Counted from the stretch's first letter, positions 1-9,094 are shown. The stretch: DNA of 64,000 nt from Acidocella facilis ATCC 35904 (GCF_000687875.1 NZ_JHYG01000005.1:124001-188000), one strand, 5' to 3'. The notes: generated by a model from the letters alone, not told the origin. Numbers and translations are program-made.

Positions 1-6
1 AAGCGC

Positions 7-1068
7 GTGCAGTGGCAGCGTCTGGCGCTCTTGGTCGTGGTGATGGCCGCATGCTGGCTCTGCTTCCGGCTTTTCTCCTCGATCCTGCTGCCCTTCGTCG
101 TCGCCGCCGGACTGGCCTATTTCCTTGATCCCCTGGTGGAACGCCTCGACGATCTCGGCATCAGCCGGCCCTATGGCACGCTGCTGGTGCTGCTGGCCTT
201 CGGCGTGGCCGTACTTCTGTTCATTCTGCTGCTCTATCCGGTGATCGCGGCGCAGGCTTCATCCTTCATCTCCAACATCCCCACCTATATCCAGACCGTC
301 CAGGCGGATTTCGCCAGCCTGATGCGCAATCTGCAGCACCGCCTGCCCTATCAGCTGCGCACCAAGCTGCAGGATCTGGCCTCCAACCAGGCCGATACGC
401 TGGTGACCTATGCCGGCAAGGCCGCCTCCAACATCATCGGCAGCGGTTTCGCGGTGGTGAATGTGCTCACCCTGCTCATCGTCACCCCGGTCGTCACCTT
501 CTATTTCCTGCGTGACTGGCCGAGCATCATCCGCCATGTCGATAGCTGGCTGCCGCGGCCTTATGAAGGTCTGATCCGCGCCCAGGCGGTGGAGATCAAC
601 AAGATCCTCTCCGCCTGGATCCGCGGCCAGGCGATCTGCTGCCTCGCCCTGGCCGCCATCTACGCCATCGGCCTCACCGTGATCGGGCTGGATCTCGGGC
701 TCATCGTCGGGCTCACTGCCGGCATTCTCTCCTTCATCCCCTATGTCGGCACGCTGCTGGGCGGCATCACCGCGATGCTGCTGGCACTCAGCCAGAATCA
801 GGGCTGGCATGGGGTGATCGCGGTGCTGATCGTCTTCGCCGTCGGCCAGGGGCTGAATGATTATATCATCCAGCCCCGCTTCCTGGGCGACCGGGTCGGC
901 CTCTCCGCCGTCTGGGTGATCTTCGCCTTGTTCGCCGGGGGCGCCGCGTTCGGCTTCCTCGGCATCATGCTGGCGGTGCCGGTCACCGCCACGCTGGGGG
1001 TCCTCACCCGCTTCTGGCTGCGCCGCTATCTGCTCTCGCCACTTTATCTCGACGCTCCGCCCGAATGA
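7..1068 (+). CDS. AI-2E family (PerM-type) membrane permease, 5' end possibly cut by the window
   Basis: This is a polytopic inner-membrane protein of about 353 residues. It has the usual order of the AI-2E/PerM family: two or three N-terminal hydrophobic helices, a soluble stretch around residues 85-145, then five or more helices, ending in a conserved glycine-rich helical pair (FLGDRVGLSAVWVIFALFAG). The family exports autoinducer-2 or other small molecules in some species, but the substrate here is unknown. The frame stays open to base 1, so the GTG at 7 may not be the true start and the gene may be partial. The stop overlaps the hdaA start by four bases (ATGA), which implies one transcript. 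A permease gene before hdaA is a common alphaproteobacterial arrangement. Confidence 0.85.
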   Translation: MQWQRLALLVVVMAACWLCFRLFSSILLPFVVAAGLAYFLDPLVERLDDLGISRPYGTLLVLLAFGVAVLLFILLLYPVIAAQASSFISNIPTYIQTVQADFASLMRNLQHRLPYQLRTKLQDLASNQADTLVTYAGKAASNIIGSGFAVVNVLTLLIVTPVVTFYFLRDWPSIIRHVDSWLPRPYEGLIRAQAVEINKILSAWIRGQAICCLALAAIYAIGLTVIGLDLGLIVGLTAGILSFIPYVGTLLGGITAMLLALSQNQGWHGVIAVLIVFAVGQGLNDYIIQPRFLGDRVGLSAVWVIFALFAGGAAFGFLGIMLAVPVTATLGVLTRFWLRRYLLSPLYLDAPPE

Positions 1069-1724
1069 GGCAACTCGTCCTGCCCTTCGCGGAATTGTCG
1101 CTGCCTTATACGGAGGAGGATTTCTGCCCCGCCCCCTCCAACGCGGCCGCGCGCGAATGGCTGGCCCGGCCGGAAGCCTGGAGTAATGGAAGGCTGGTGC
1201 TGTGGGGCGAGGCCGGCTGCGGCAAAACCCATCTGCTGCATCTCTGGGCGCAGAGCCAAGACGCGCGCATTGTCGATGGCGCCTCGCTGCGCGGCCTCAT
1301 CCGCCCCACCCGCCCGGTGGCGGTGGACGATGCCGATCTCACGCCCGAACCCACCGCCCTGCTGCACCTGCTCAACGCTGCCGCCGAGGACGGGTTGCCG
1401 GTCCTGCTCGCCTCCCGCCCGCCGCCGATCCGCATGGGCTACAAGCTGGCGGACCTGACCAGCCGCTTGCGCGCCTCCGCCAGTGTCGAAATCCGCGCCC
1501 CGGAGGATGAGTTGCTGGAAGCGCTGCTCACCCGCCTGGCCGCCGCTCGCCAGCTCAGCCTGCCCCTACCAGTACGCAACCTGCTGCTCCTGCACCTCCC
1601 CCGCGCGCCCGCCTTTTACCGCGAAGCCATCGCCCGGCTGGATCGGCTGGCGATGGATCGCGGGGCGCGCATCACCCGCCCGATGGCCATGGAAATCCTG
1701 GCGGAGATCGCCTCCGACGCGTAA
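1065..1724 (+). CDS. hdaA: HdaA, DnaA-related regulator of replication initiation
   Basis: This 219-residue AAA+ protein resembles the ATPase domain of DnaA without the DNA-binding domain. The Walker A motif GEAGCGKT is at residues 48-55 and the Walker B-like VAVDDAD follows at about 85-91. The extreme N-terminus reads RQLVLPF, which fits the clamp-binding peptide by which Hda proteins dock on the DnaN sliding clamp. In the family, Hda with the clamp stimulates ATP hydrolysis by DnaA and so prevents over-initiation. It is translationally coupled to the upstream permease gene and is followed by ppk1 after about 55 bases. Paralogous DnaA-like ATPases exist, but the length and clamp motif favour HdaA. 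Confidence 0.85.
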   Translation: MRQLVLPFAELSLPYTEEDFCPAPSNAAAREWLARPEAWSNGRLVLWGEAGCGKTHLLHLWAQSQDARIVDGASLRGLIRPTRPVAVDDADLTPEPTALLHLLNAAAEDGLPVLLASRPPPIRMGYKLADLTSRLRASASVEIRAPEDELLEALLTRLAAARQLSLPLPVRNLLLLHLPRAPAFYREAIARLDRLAMDRGARITRPMAMEILAEIASDA

Positions 1725-1778
1725 AGTTTTTACTCAATCATAACATGTCATCTTTGATGACCTTGGTATAAATCGGTC

Positions 1779-3959
1779 ATGGACCAGCAGAATCCCCCGC
1801 CTGTCGTTGAAACCGCGCCCGACCATGCGATCGGGCTGCATGACCCCGCCCGCTTCATCAACCGGGAACTCTCCTGGCTGGATTTCAATTTCCGGGTGGT
1901 CTCGGAGGCGCGCAACGCCCGGCACCCGCTGCTTGAGCGGCTGCGCTTCGTCTCCATCAGCGCCTCCAACCTGGATGAGTTCTGCTCCGTCCGCGTCGCC
2001 GGGCTGATCGGCCAGGCTCGCGCCGGGGTGCTGGAACATTCCGCCGACGGCCTCACCCCCGCCCAGCAGCTGCAGGCGATCAAAATCCGCTCGCGCGAGC
2101 TGATCAACGCCCAGCAATCGGCGTTTGATGAGGTGCGGGGCCTGCTGGCCAAGGCCGGGCTGGTGGTTCTGGCGGCCGCCGAGCTGACCACGGACGATGC
2201 CAGCTTCCTCGATTCCTATTTCATGGAACGCGTCTTCCCGGTGCTCACCCCGCTGGCGGTGGACCCGGCGCACCCCTTCCCCTTCATCCCGAATATGGGG
2301 CTGGTGATGGCGCTCTCCCTGGCGCGCGACGATGATCGCGGCCAGATGTCGGCGCTGATCCCGCTGCCCAGCCAGATCGAGCGCTTCATCCGCCTGCCCT
2401 CCGGCACCGGCCCGATCCGCTTCATCATGCTCGAAGAGCTGGTGGCGATGAACATGCAGTGCCTGTTTCCCGGCTTCTCGGTCCAGGGCTCCGGCCTGTT
2501 CCGGCTGATCCGCGATACGGACGTGGAGTTCGAGGAGGAGGCCGAGGATCTGGTCCGCTCTTACGAAAGCGCGCTGAAGCGCCGCCGCCGCGGTGTCGCC
2601 ATCCAGCTCACCATCCAGGCCGACATGCCCGATGATCTGCGCGAGCTGGTGATCGACGCGGTCGAGGCCCCGCCCGAGGAGGTCTACACCGAATCCGGCA
2701 TCATCGGGCTGGTCGATGTGAAGCAGCTGATCGTCGATGACCGGCCCGACCTGCTCTTCGCCCCCTACACGCCTCGATTTCCCGAGCGTATCCGCGATTT
2801 CGCGGGGGATTGTTTTGCCGCCATCCGGGCCAAGGATATTCTGGTCCATCACCCGTTCGAGAGTTTCGATGTGGTGGTGCAGTTCCTCCGCCAGGCGGCC
2901 ATCGATCCGAATGTCGTCGCGATCAAACAGACGCTCTATCGCACCAGCCGCGACAGCCCCATCGTCAAGGCGCTGATCGAAGCCGCCGAGGCCGGCAAAT
3001 CCGTCACCGCCATGGTGGAGCTGAAGGCCCGCTTCGATGAGGAGGCGAATATCCGCCTCTCCCGCGCGCTGGAAGCTGCCGGGGTGCAGGTGGTGTTCGG
3101 CTTCGTGGGGCTGAAGACCCACGCCAAGCTGTCCTACGTGGTGCGGCGCGAGGCCGGCAGCTTGCGCGCCTATGCGCATTTCGGCACCGGCAATTACCAC
3201 CCGATCACCGCGCGTATTTATACTGATCTCAGCTTCTTCACCTGCGATCCGGCGATGACCCGCGACGCGGCGCGGCTGTTCAACTACATGACCGGCTACG
3301 CCAAGCCGGAGGCCATGGAGCAGCTCGCCTTCTCGCCCCTGACCACCCGCAAGACGCTGGAACAGCAGATCGACCACGAAATCGCCAACGCCAAGGCCGG
3401 CAAGCCGTCAGGCATCTGGCTGAAGATGAACTCGCTGGTGGATGCCAAGCTGATCGACCATCTCTACGAGGCCAGCCGGGCGGGTGTGCCCATCCAGGCG
3501 GTGGTGCGCGGCATTTGCTGCCTGCGCCCCGGCGTGCCGGGCCTCTCCGAGACGATCAAGGTGAAATCCATCGTCGGGCGCTTCCTGGAGCATTCACGGA
3601 TCTATATTTTCGCCAATGGCCAGGCCATGCCCTCGCGCGAGAACAAGCTGTTCATCTCCAGCGCCGACTGGATGGAGCGCAACATGGATTTCCGCGTGGA
3701 AACGCTGGTGCCGATCCATAACCCCACCGTGCATGCGCAGATCCTGGACCAGATCATGGTCGTCAATCTGCGAGACGACGCGCAGAGCTCCGAGTTGCGC
3801 GCCGATGGCAGCTGGGTCCGCGTCACCGCCGGCGACCCGCCGGCCTCCGCGCATGACTACTTCATGACCAACCCCTCTCTCTCCGGCCGCGGCTCCGCCC
3901 TGCATGGCGGCCTGGCCACTGAGCGGGTGAAGCCAAAATACAAACGCCGGATGGACTAG
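1779..3959 (+). CDS. ppk1: Polyphosphate kinase (PPK1)
   Basis: The 726-residue product matches the usual size of PPK1, which reversibly makes inorganic polyphosphate from ATP. The N-terminal domain starts with [15 protein letters not shown], a family signature, and SASNLDEF follows. The phospholipase-D-like catalytic half has [14 protein letters not shown] with the candidate phosphorylated histidine at residue 448, and [10 protein letters not shown] with a second conserved histidine at 467. The second half carries [14 protein letters not shown]. The ATG at 1779 gives a start consistent with family N-termini. The AT-rich 50 bases before it may hold its own promoter. No truncation or frameshift is seen. 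Confidence 0.96.
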   Translation: MDQQNPPPVVETAPDHAIGLHDPARFINRELSWLDFNFRVVSEARNARHPLLERLRFVSISASNLDEFCSVRVAGLIGQARAGVLEHSADGLTPAQQLQAIKIRSRELINAQQSAFDEVRGLLAKAGLVVLAAAELTTDDASFLDSYFMERVFPVLTPLAVDPAHPFPFIPNMGLVMALSLARDDDRGQMSALIPLPSQIERFIRLPSGTGPIRFIMLEELVAMNMQCLFPGFSVQGSGLFRLIRDTDVEFEEEAEDLVRSYESALKRRRRGVAIQLTIQADMPDDLRELVIDAVEAPPEEVYTESGIIGLVDVKQLIVDDRPDLLFAPYTPRFPERIRDFAGDCFAAIRAKDILVHHPFESFDVVVQFLRQAAIDPNVVAIKQTLYRTSRDSPIVKALIEAAEAGKSVTAMVELKARFDEEANIRLSRALEAAGVQVVFGFVGLKTHAKLSYVVRREAGSLRAYAHFGTGNYHPITARIYTDLSFFTCDPAMTRDAARLFNYMTGYAKPEAMEQLAFSPLTTRKTLEQQIDHEIANAKAGKPSGIWLKMNSLVDAKLIDHLYEASRAGVPIQAVVRGICCLRPGVPGLSETIKVKSIVGRFLEHSRIYIFANGQAMPSRENKLFISSADWMERNMDFRVETLVPIHNPTVHAQILDQIMVVNLRDDAQSSELRADGSWVRVTAGDPPASAHDYFMTNPSLSGRGSALHGGLATERVKPKYKRRMD

Positions 3960-4073
3960 CGGCGCCCGCCAAAGGTGCAAAGCGGGACGGAAATTCCCGC
4001 CCCGCCATGCCCGCTTGAGGCTGGATTTTTGGATTTCCCTGTGCCATACGCCCAACCGGCCGCACAGGCTCAT

Positions 4074-4149
<76 letters not shown>

Positions 4150-4626
4150 GGTTTTCCAGGAAAACAAAGATTTCAGTCGAACCTGCGCATGACGCGGGAG
4201 ACGCTTCGAAATCACGGACCTTATGCGGACCAGCCGAAAAAAGAATATCTTTTTTCCGCCGCCGCGCGGCGGGAATGGCCATCAATCCGTGAAATCGGCC
4301 CGCGTCTTCGCCCGGCGCCAGCGCTCGCGCTCGTGTCGCTTGAGTTCAGCCCGCGGCGCCCGCTGGCGCGGCGGGGATCTGGTTTTCGGGTATTGCGCGA
4401 GCCGCGCCATCCGCTGCGCCTGATATGGCGACCCAGCACTGGCCCCACACTGATTTTTAATCAAAAATGAGACAATTTTATATTTATCACAGATAATTGT
4501 CTCTAATAACGAGAAAATTTGTTTCTAATTTATTTACTTTTATACAGACACCGTGAATAAAAGCCGCGCTTTCGCAATGTTTCCTGCTTTTCGCCGCAGT
4601 GAAAAATTTTTGATCCGGAGCGTTTT
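4150..4626. other. 477-bp non-coding spacer, AT-rich in its second half
   Basis: I see no convincing gene here. The first half holds a short perfect inverted repeat at 4239-4257 (AAAAAAGA, loop ATA, TCTTTTTT), followed at once by a GC-rich hairpin-like CCGCCGCCGCGCGGCGG. That layout could terminate transcription from the tRNA. From about 4450 to 4560 the composition drops sharply to AT-rich sequence. Perfect 9-bp arms, GAGACAATT at 4469-4477 and AATTGTCTC at 4495-4503, lie there, which suits an operator or the promoter region of the Hint-domain gene. The open frames through this stretch lack family resemblance and ribosome sites. Confidence 0.6.
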
Positions 4627-5685
4627 ATGGCCAATACACTTGTTTCAACCACCTTCTCCAACGCGGTGTTCAGCCCTGCTTCCGGCGTTTCCGGTGGCGA
4701 GACGATTTCGGGCCATCTTTTCGCGACCTATAACAGCGCCGGGACCTTGATCAGCGAGACAGGCACCATCTCCCTGACGGAAACGCTGACCGCCGGCGGC
4801 GTCACCACCGAGACCTTCACCCTGAACAACGCGGGGACACTTGTCGGCAATCAATCCAGCGGCAGCGGGATTAATTACAACACCTCGAACGGCACGAACT
4901 CGGGGTACGAGATTTTCATTCCCGAGGCCTCGTCCTCCGGAACCGGACCGACCTTTACGGATCTGCATCTGGACTGGAATTCGGCCACCAACCCGGTCTT
5001 CTTCCTGGGCCAGGAAACCAACACGACCAGCGGGAACGCGCAATATTCGGCCTTGATGCAAGGCTACAACGCGCTGACCCTGACCTCGAGCGGCACCGAG
5101 GTCAGCACCGTGACCACCCTCTGCTTCTATGCCGGCGTCCGCCTGGCCACCCCGACCGGCGACGTGCCGGTAGAGTCACTCCAGCCGGGCGACCTCGTGC
5201 TGACACGCAATGGGCCGATGAAGGTGCGCTGGCTTGGCCAGAGCCACGTCTCCACCCGCTTCGCTGATCCGCTTCGCACGCTGCCGATTCGCATCACCGC
5301 CGGAGCGCTGGGGGCCGGCCTGCCGAAGCGCGACTTGCTGCTCTCGCCGGACCACGCGATTTGCCTGGATAATATATTGGTGCAAGCGAGCGCCCTGGTG
5401 AACGGCACAACCATCCTGCGGGACGCGAACGTGCCGGAATGCTTCACCTATTATCATGTGGAGCTGAGCAGCCATGAGCTGCTTCTGGCTGAGGGCCTGG
5501 AAGCGGAAAGTTTTGTCGATAATGCCGCGCGTCGGAGTTTCCACAACTGGGATGAGCGCACCGCGCCCATGGCGCCGATCGCCGAGATGGACATGCCGCG
5601 GGTGAAGTCTGCCCGTCAATTGCCCGCTTCCCTGCGGCAGCAGCTGACGGCCGAGGCCGCCTGGAGCCTCAAGCTTTTAGCTTGA
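4627..5685 (+). CDS. Hint-domain (Hedgehog/intein-type) protein
   Basis: The 352-residue protein has two parts. Residues 1-160 are rich in Thr, Ser, Gly and Asn, like secreted or surface proteins, but lack a classical signal peptide. From Cys166 (CFYAGVRLATPTGDVPVE) a Hint_2-type domain begins: the LQPGDLVLTRNGPMKVRWLG strand follows, then LLLSPDHAICLDNILVQA, a conserved histidine block. Hint domains of this family can cleave the chain at the cysteine, so the N-terminal part may be released or attached elsewhere; that activity is inferred. GGAG lies six bases before the ATG. The stop codon lies inside the downstream hairpin. The gene is monocistronic and follows an AT-rich promoter region. 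Confidence 0.82.
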   Translation: MANTLVSTTFSNAVFSPASGVSGGETISGHLFATYNSAGTLISETGTISLTETLTAGGVTTETFTLNNAGTLVGNQSSGSGINYNTSNGTNSGYEIFIPEASSSGTGPTFTDLHLDWNSATNPVFFLGQETNTTSGNAQYSALMQGYNALTLTSSGTEVSTVTTLCFYAGVRLATPTGDVPVESLQPGDLVLTRNGPMKVRWLGQSHVSTRFADPLRTLPIRITAGALGAGLPKRDLLLSPDHAICLDNILVQASALVNGTTILRDANVPECFTYYHVELSSHELLLAEGLEAESFVDNAARRSFHNWDERTAPMAPIAEMDMPRVKSARQLPASLRQQLTAEAAWSLKLLA

Positions 5686-5744
5686 GGCTCCAGGTTTTGT
5701 TTTAGCGAGCAATGGGCGTCCAGGGTGGGACGGATCGCCCCACC
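5660..5744 (+). repeat. Bipartite hairpin element, copy 1 (also the terminator of the Hint gene)
   Basis: A perfect stem (5660-5675 with 5679-5694, 16-bp arms, loop TTT) is followed by TTTTGTTTTAGCGAGCAAT and then by a second hairpin, GGTGGGACG (5724-5732) with CGCCCCACC (5736-5744), which has one mismatch. The U-rich tail after the first stem suits rho-independent termination. The same linker, preceded by a stem of the same length and loop size, recurs in inverted orientation at 56138-56241. Confidence 0.8.
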
Positions 5745-5800
5745 TTGCGTTCACGCTTGCGCATGGCTCAGCACAGAGGCAGTTTTAGGAGGCCGTGAGA

Positions 5801-5814
5801 TGGCGGAAGAGGTG
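5801..5814 (+). repeat. att site, left copy of the tRNA-Ser 3' end
   Basis: TGGCGGAAGAGGTG is the reverse complement of the last 14 nt of tRNA-Ser (CACCTCTTCCGCCA). Identity with the right copy stops immediately after base 14, which marks the likely crossover core. Confidence 0.82.
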
Positions 5815-5931
5815 TCCGCCTAACCAGACTTCAAAACAGTCCGATTAGATACAAAAAACCTAGCATTTACATTACGTTTTCATCCAAAACCGTTCATTCT
5901 CGTTCGTTTTAGATTGTATAAATGCGCGTCA

Positions 5932-5941
5932 CAAGTGTATA
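5932..5941 (+). promoter_or_regulatory. Shared decamer upstream of the integrase gene
   Basis: CAAGTGTATA lies 31 bases before the integrase start and recurs at 12967-12976 upstream of the excisionase-like gene. A related ATTGTATAAA lies at 5913-5922. These may be arm-type sites for the integrase or excisionase, or TATA-like promoter elements. Confidence 0.35.
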
Positions 5942-5972
5942 AACCAGCGTCCAACACAAAAGGCGCGCACCG

Positions 5973-7202
5973 ATGGCGGCAGGAAAACTCACCGCGATAG
6001 CCGTGAACAAGCAGACCAAGCCGGGCACCTATGGCGACGGCGGCGGGCTGTATCTGAAGGTTAGCGAGGGCGGGAAGTCCTGGCTGTTCCGCTTCAAGCT
6101 GCACGGCAAGGCCACTTGGATGGGGCTTGGCAGCGTGGCGGATTACACCCTTGCCGAAGCCCGCGAGAAGGCCCGCACCTGCCGGCGCATGGTGGCCGAG
6201 GGCCTGAATCCCATCGACCAGCGCCGCGAGGCCCAGGAAGCCGCCAAGGAGGCCAGCGGGCAGACATTCCAGAGCGTGGCGGAGCGCTACATTGCCGCCC
6301 ACAAGGCGGAATGGCGCAATGCCAAGCACGCCGCACAATGGGAAAGCACGCTGACCCTCTACACATACCCGCATTTCGGCTCCAGGCCGGTGCAGAGCGT
6401 GGCCGTGAGCCATGTCCTGGCAGCGCTTGAGCCGATCTGGATTGAGAAGCCGGAAACCGCCTCCCGCGTCCGTGGCCGCATCGAGGCGGTGCTTGATTAC
6501 GCCACCGCCCGCAAGCTGCGATCCGGGGAGAACCCCGCCCGCTGGCGCGGCAATCTGGATCACCTGTTGCCCAGGCGGAGCAAGGTGGCGCGGGTGAAGC
6601 ATCACGCCGCCGCCCCCTACACCGGCATTGCCGGGCTCATGGTGAAGCTGGCGGAGAGCAACGGCACTGCCGCCCTATGCCTGCGCTTCGCCATCCTGAC
6701 CGCTGCCCGATCCGGTGAGGCCAGGGGTGCCACGTGGCGCGAGATCGACATGGATGCGGGCATCTGGACCGTGCCTGGTGAGCGGATGAAAGCAGGGCGT
6801 GAACATCGCGTGCCGCTTTCCGCCCCAGCGTTGGCAATCTTGCGGGAGATGGCCGCGCTTGGCAGCGGTATGGACCGGCTTGTGTTCGAGGGTGGCAGGC
6901 GGGGCCGTCCGCTCTCCGATGTTGCGGTGAGTAAGGCTTTGCGCGCGGCGGGTGGTGATGGCTTCACGGTTCACGGGATGCGCTCCAGCTTCCGGCAGTG
7001 GGTTGCAGAACAAACCGCGTACCCTGGCGAAGTGGGCGAAGCCGCCCTTGCCCATACCAATGCCGACAAGGTTGAGGCCGCCTATCAGCGGTCCGACCTT
7101 TTTGAGAAGCGCCGCAGGCTCATGGATGAATGGGCCGCCTACGCCACCACGCCAGCCGCCGCGCGGGGCGAGGTGGTGAAGATAGGCCGGGCGAGAGCAT
7201 GA
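5973..7202 (+). CDS. int: Tyrosine recombinase integrase, P4/DUF4102 type
   Basis: The 409-residue protein has the N-terminal DUF4102 arm-binding region (GTYGDGGGLYLKVSEGG, residues 18-34), a central SAM-like core-binding domain at about 95-185 and a C-terminal catalytic domain. The catalytic set is complete: Arg246 (TAARSGEA), His334 and Arg337 (HGMRSSFR), His361 (LAHTNADKVEAAY) and nucleophile Tyr371. Such enzymes insert DNA into tRNA 3' ends, which matches the tRNA-Ser repeats bounding the element. It is transcribed inwards from the left att site, at the end far from the intact tRNA, which is the less common arrangement. It is likely active, since no motif is missing. Confidence 0.95.
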   Translation: MAAGKLTAIAVNKQTKPGTYGDGGGLYLKVSEGGKSWLFRFKLHGKATWMGLGSVADYTLAEAREKARTCRRMVAEGLNPIDQRREAQEAAKEASGQTFQSVAERYIAAHKAEWRNAKHAAQWESTLTLYTYPHFGSRPVQSVAVSHVLAALEPIWIEKPETASRVRGRIEAVLDYATARKLRSGENPARWRGNLDHLLPRRSKVARVKHHAAAPYTGIAGLMVKLAESNGTAALCLRFAILTAARSGEARGATWREIDMDAGIWTVPGERMKAGREHRVPLSAPALAILREMAALGSGMDRLVFEGGRRGRPLSDVAVSKALRAAGGDGFTVHGMRSSFRQWVAEQTAYPGEVGEAALAHTNADKVEAAYQRSDLFEKRRRLMDEWAAYATTPAAARGEVVKIGRARA

Positions 7203-7234
7203 AGATTGGCGCTTTTCGAGAAAACACCCCTCTG

Positions 7235-7324
7235 CCGATAGCGTCGATAGTGTCGATAGCTCCCGGCTCCCCACCAATCCGCCAAATCTACCCCATGTCG
7301 ATAGTGCCGATAGTGCCGATAGGT
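7235..7324 (+). repeat. Iteron cluster A: two direct triplets of a 9-bp unit
   Basis: Two groups of three contiguous 9-bp units with consensus YCGATAGYG lie at 7235-7261 and 7298-7324, in the same orientation and 63 bp apart start to start. They occupy the spacer between the integrase gene and the first small gene. Units of the same type recur in cluster B downstream of the replication genes. Tandem short units next to primase genes suggest a replication origin or a repressor-binding region. Confidence 0.8.
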
Positions 7325-7426
7325 AGGGGCTGAGACCCGCGCGCGGCGGCACCGCGCAAACAAGTTGGGCCGAACAGCGTGCACCGCTGCCCGGCCCGGA
7401 TGATCCTCAAGCAGGAAAGAGACCAA

Positions 7427-7690
7427 ATGCCCGAGATCGAGCCAACACCTACCACGCGCGCGGCGGCACAAGCAAAGCCTTTGCCGATTTCAAGGCTTCC
7501 AGATGAACGGCGGGAGGCTGTGGAAAGCATAATCTGTGAAATGCAACGCGGGCTGAACCTGCTGGCGGCGTTGGATGATGAGGCTGAGCTTGAAGCCGGG
7601 AGCATCAAGTGGGCCGTGAAGCGCCTTTCCGAGCAGGCCGAGGCCGCATTGTCCCTGCTGGACCCCGTGACCTGGAGCCCCGGGGCATGA
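7427..7690 (+). CDS. Small unknown protein of the element
   Basis: I do not recognise this 87-residue protein. It has a proline-rich N-terminus and then a predicted helical segment (DERREAVESIICEMQRGLNLLAAL and following). The ATG at 7427 is chosen because AGGAAAGAG lies at a proper distance before it, whereas the earlier ATGs in the frame lack such a site. Its stop overlaps the next start (ATGA), so this gene, the next and the one after form a translationally coupled set that starts just past iteron cluster A. Confidence 0.65.
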   Translation: MPEIEPTPTTRAAAQAKPLPISRLPDERREAVESIICEMQRGLNLLAALDDEAELEAGSIKWAVKRLSEQAEAALSLLDPVTWSPGA

Positions 7691-7992
7691 GCGGGGACGC
7701 CGACTGGGCCGGGCAGGCTTTCGAGGCCGTGAAATTCACGATCCCGAGCGAAGCCGACTTTATGGCCGAGGCTGCGCACCAGTATCAGGCTCTGCGGCTG
7801 CTGCGCGCGGTGCTGGCGCGGGATGACAAGCGGCTTGCTACGACGGCGGCCGCTGAACCGGCTGTGCATCTCGATTTGGTCGATTGGTTTGACGGGCTGG
7901 CGGCAGACCTTGAGGCGAACGCCAAGCGGCTGCGGCAGGCATCGGCGCGGCTGCTGGCGGCACTCTCACGGATCGAAGCGGCAGGCCGATGA
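7687..7992 (+). CDS. Small unknown helical protein of the element
   Basis: This 101-residue acidic protein has no family I can name. It is alanine- and leucine-rich, mostly predicted helical, with WFDGLAADLEANAKRLRQAS near the C-terminus that could form a short coiled coil. Both ends overlap its neighbours by four bases (ATGA), which supports the start and argues for co-expression with the flanking small genes. Confidence 0.65.
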   Translation: MSGDADWAGQAFEAVKFTIPSEADFMAEAAHQYQALRLLRAVLARDDKRLATTAAAEPAVHLDLVDWFDGLAADLEANAKRLRQASARLLAALSRIEAAGR

Positions 7993-8768
7993 ACGGGGGC
8001 GCAGCGGCTGAAAATTCAGCCAATCCCACCGAGGCCGAGCGCCTGTCGGCAGCGCGGGAGAAAGTGGCGCGCATCCTCAAAAAATCCGCGCCGCATTTCG
8101 CGCTTGGCGAAGGGCCGCTGAATGAACTCGCCAAGTGGCTCAAGGATGCCCCGTGGCCTGGCTGGGAGAATGTTGAAGCTGGCTTTCCCGCCGCACGCGC
8201 GCGGCGGGAAAGGCTTGAAAGAGCCGCTACGGCTTTACTCGCGGCCCTTGATGAGGATGGCGCAGGAGACTCGCCAGGGCTGGGGACTGCCATTCTTGAG
8301 GCGCGCAAGCCGGTGCGGGCGTTGGCGCAACTTGCCGCTCATGAGCGGGAAAACTTGCCGCCGCCAGAGCCGCGCGCGTGGAAGGTCTACGCGGAAATTT
8401 TCTATGAACTCGCGATCCAGTGCTGGATCGAGGGCGGTGCCGGTTTCTTTCGCGGGGGTGTTCCTCAGTTTGGAATCGGCGAGGGCGGCAAAGCAACCAA
8501 GGCAGTTAAAGCGCTGCTGGAGGTGGCCGGCAAAAAAGTCACATCCGCCGCTCTAGCCAAAACGCTGGCAAGCCGGCCAGCGCCAGCGGCGTGGCTCATG
8601 AACGCGGGGGACGGTCCGACGCGAGACTTTGACCAGTGGTGCGCGGGGGTTTGGGACTTTGACGAGAAAGGCCGAAGGAAACTTCTAAAGAAGTCCGAAG
8701 CATTCCAAAACAACCCAGCGCCAGAGCCGAAGAAAAATCGCGGCCGACCTAGGAAAACGCGGCGCTGA
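7989..8768 (+). CDS. Unknown protein with a C-terminal AT-hook-like tail
   Basis: The 259-residue protein is not one I recognise. Residues 10-130 are largely helical and alanine-rich. A central part has hydrophobic and aromatic residues (AWKVYAEIFYELAIQCWIEGG), and the end is very basic: PEPKKNRGRPRKTRR. The RGRP core is the minor-groove binding motif of AT hooks, so DNA binding is a reasonable guess. It is coupled to the upstream gene by an ATGA overlap. The function in the element is unknown; replication control or stabilisation are possibilities only. Confidence 0.65.
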   Translation: MNGGAAAENSANPTEAERLSAAREKVARILKKSAPHFALGEGPLNELAKWLKDAPWPGWENVEAGFPAARARRERLERAATALLAALDEDGAGDSPGLGTAILEARKPVRALAQLAAHERENLPPPEPRAWKVYAEIFYELAIQCWIEGGAGFFRGGVPQFGIGEGGKATKAVKALLEVAGKKVTSAALAKTLASRPAPAAWLMNAGDGPTRDFDQWCAGVWDFDEKGRRKLLKKSEAFQNNPAPEPKKNRGRPRKTRR

Positions 8769-8869
8769 GCCGTCGCGTCTTTTCATTGGTTTTCGGGTTT
8801 TTACAGGCTTCCCTGAGTGCTTCGCATAGCTTCATATTCACGCGTTGGTAATCGCACTGGAGAACATCC

Positions 8870-9064
8870 TTGTCTGAAACAAAACTGGTCTATCGCCCGC
8901 GCGAGGTGCAAGAAACCCTTGGAATCAAGGGCACGAAATTTTGGGCTCTGGTCAAGGCCGGGCATCTGGAGGCCAAGAAGATGGGCGGCGCTACCGTGGT
9001 GCCGGCCGAGAGCTTGCGCCGGTTCGTCGACGGCCTGCCGCCAATCCCCCGCACGGCAAAATAA
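8870..9064 (+). CDS. Short helix-turn-helix protein, AlpA/excisionase-like
   Basis: The 64-residue protein starts at TTG, with GGAGA seven bases before it. Its sequence (YRPREVQETLGIKGTKFWAL, then VKAGHLEAKKMGG and AESLRRFVDGLP) follows the winged-helix layout of MerR/AlpA-type excisionases: a recognition helix, a basic wing and a short C-terminal helix. In P4-like satellites AlpA-type proteins control integrase expression or excision. It sits ahead of the replication genes and is followed by a strong hairpin terminator, so it may be a separate regulatory unit. Confidence 0.72.
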   Translation: MSETKLVYRPREVQETLGIKGTKFWALVKAGHLEAKKMGGATVVPAESLRRFVDGLPPIPRTAK

Positions 9065-9094
9065 AGGCGGCGGGCCTGAGCAACCCGCCGCCTT
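9064..9094 (+). terminator. Hairpin after the short HTH gene
   Basis: AAGGCGGCGGG at 9064-9074 pairs exactly with CCCGCCGCCTT at 9084-9094, with a nine-base loop. The short T content after the stem makes it an imperfect terminator, but it separates the HTH gene from the next gene. Confidence 0.6.

Noticed and set aside
1734-3377. 547-aa antisense open frame within ppk1
   Set aside because: It is the mirror of a clearly identified gene, with Gln/Gly/His/Arg-rich shadow composition and no motif.
4189-4470. 93-aa frame after tRNA-Thr
   Set aside because: No ribosome site, no family resemblance, and it runs through hairpins into the AT-rich spacer.
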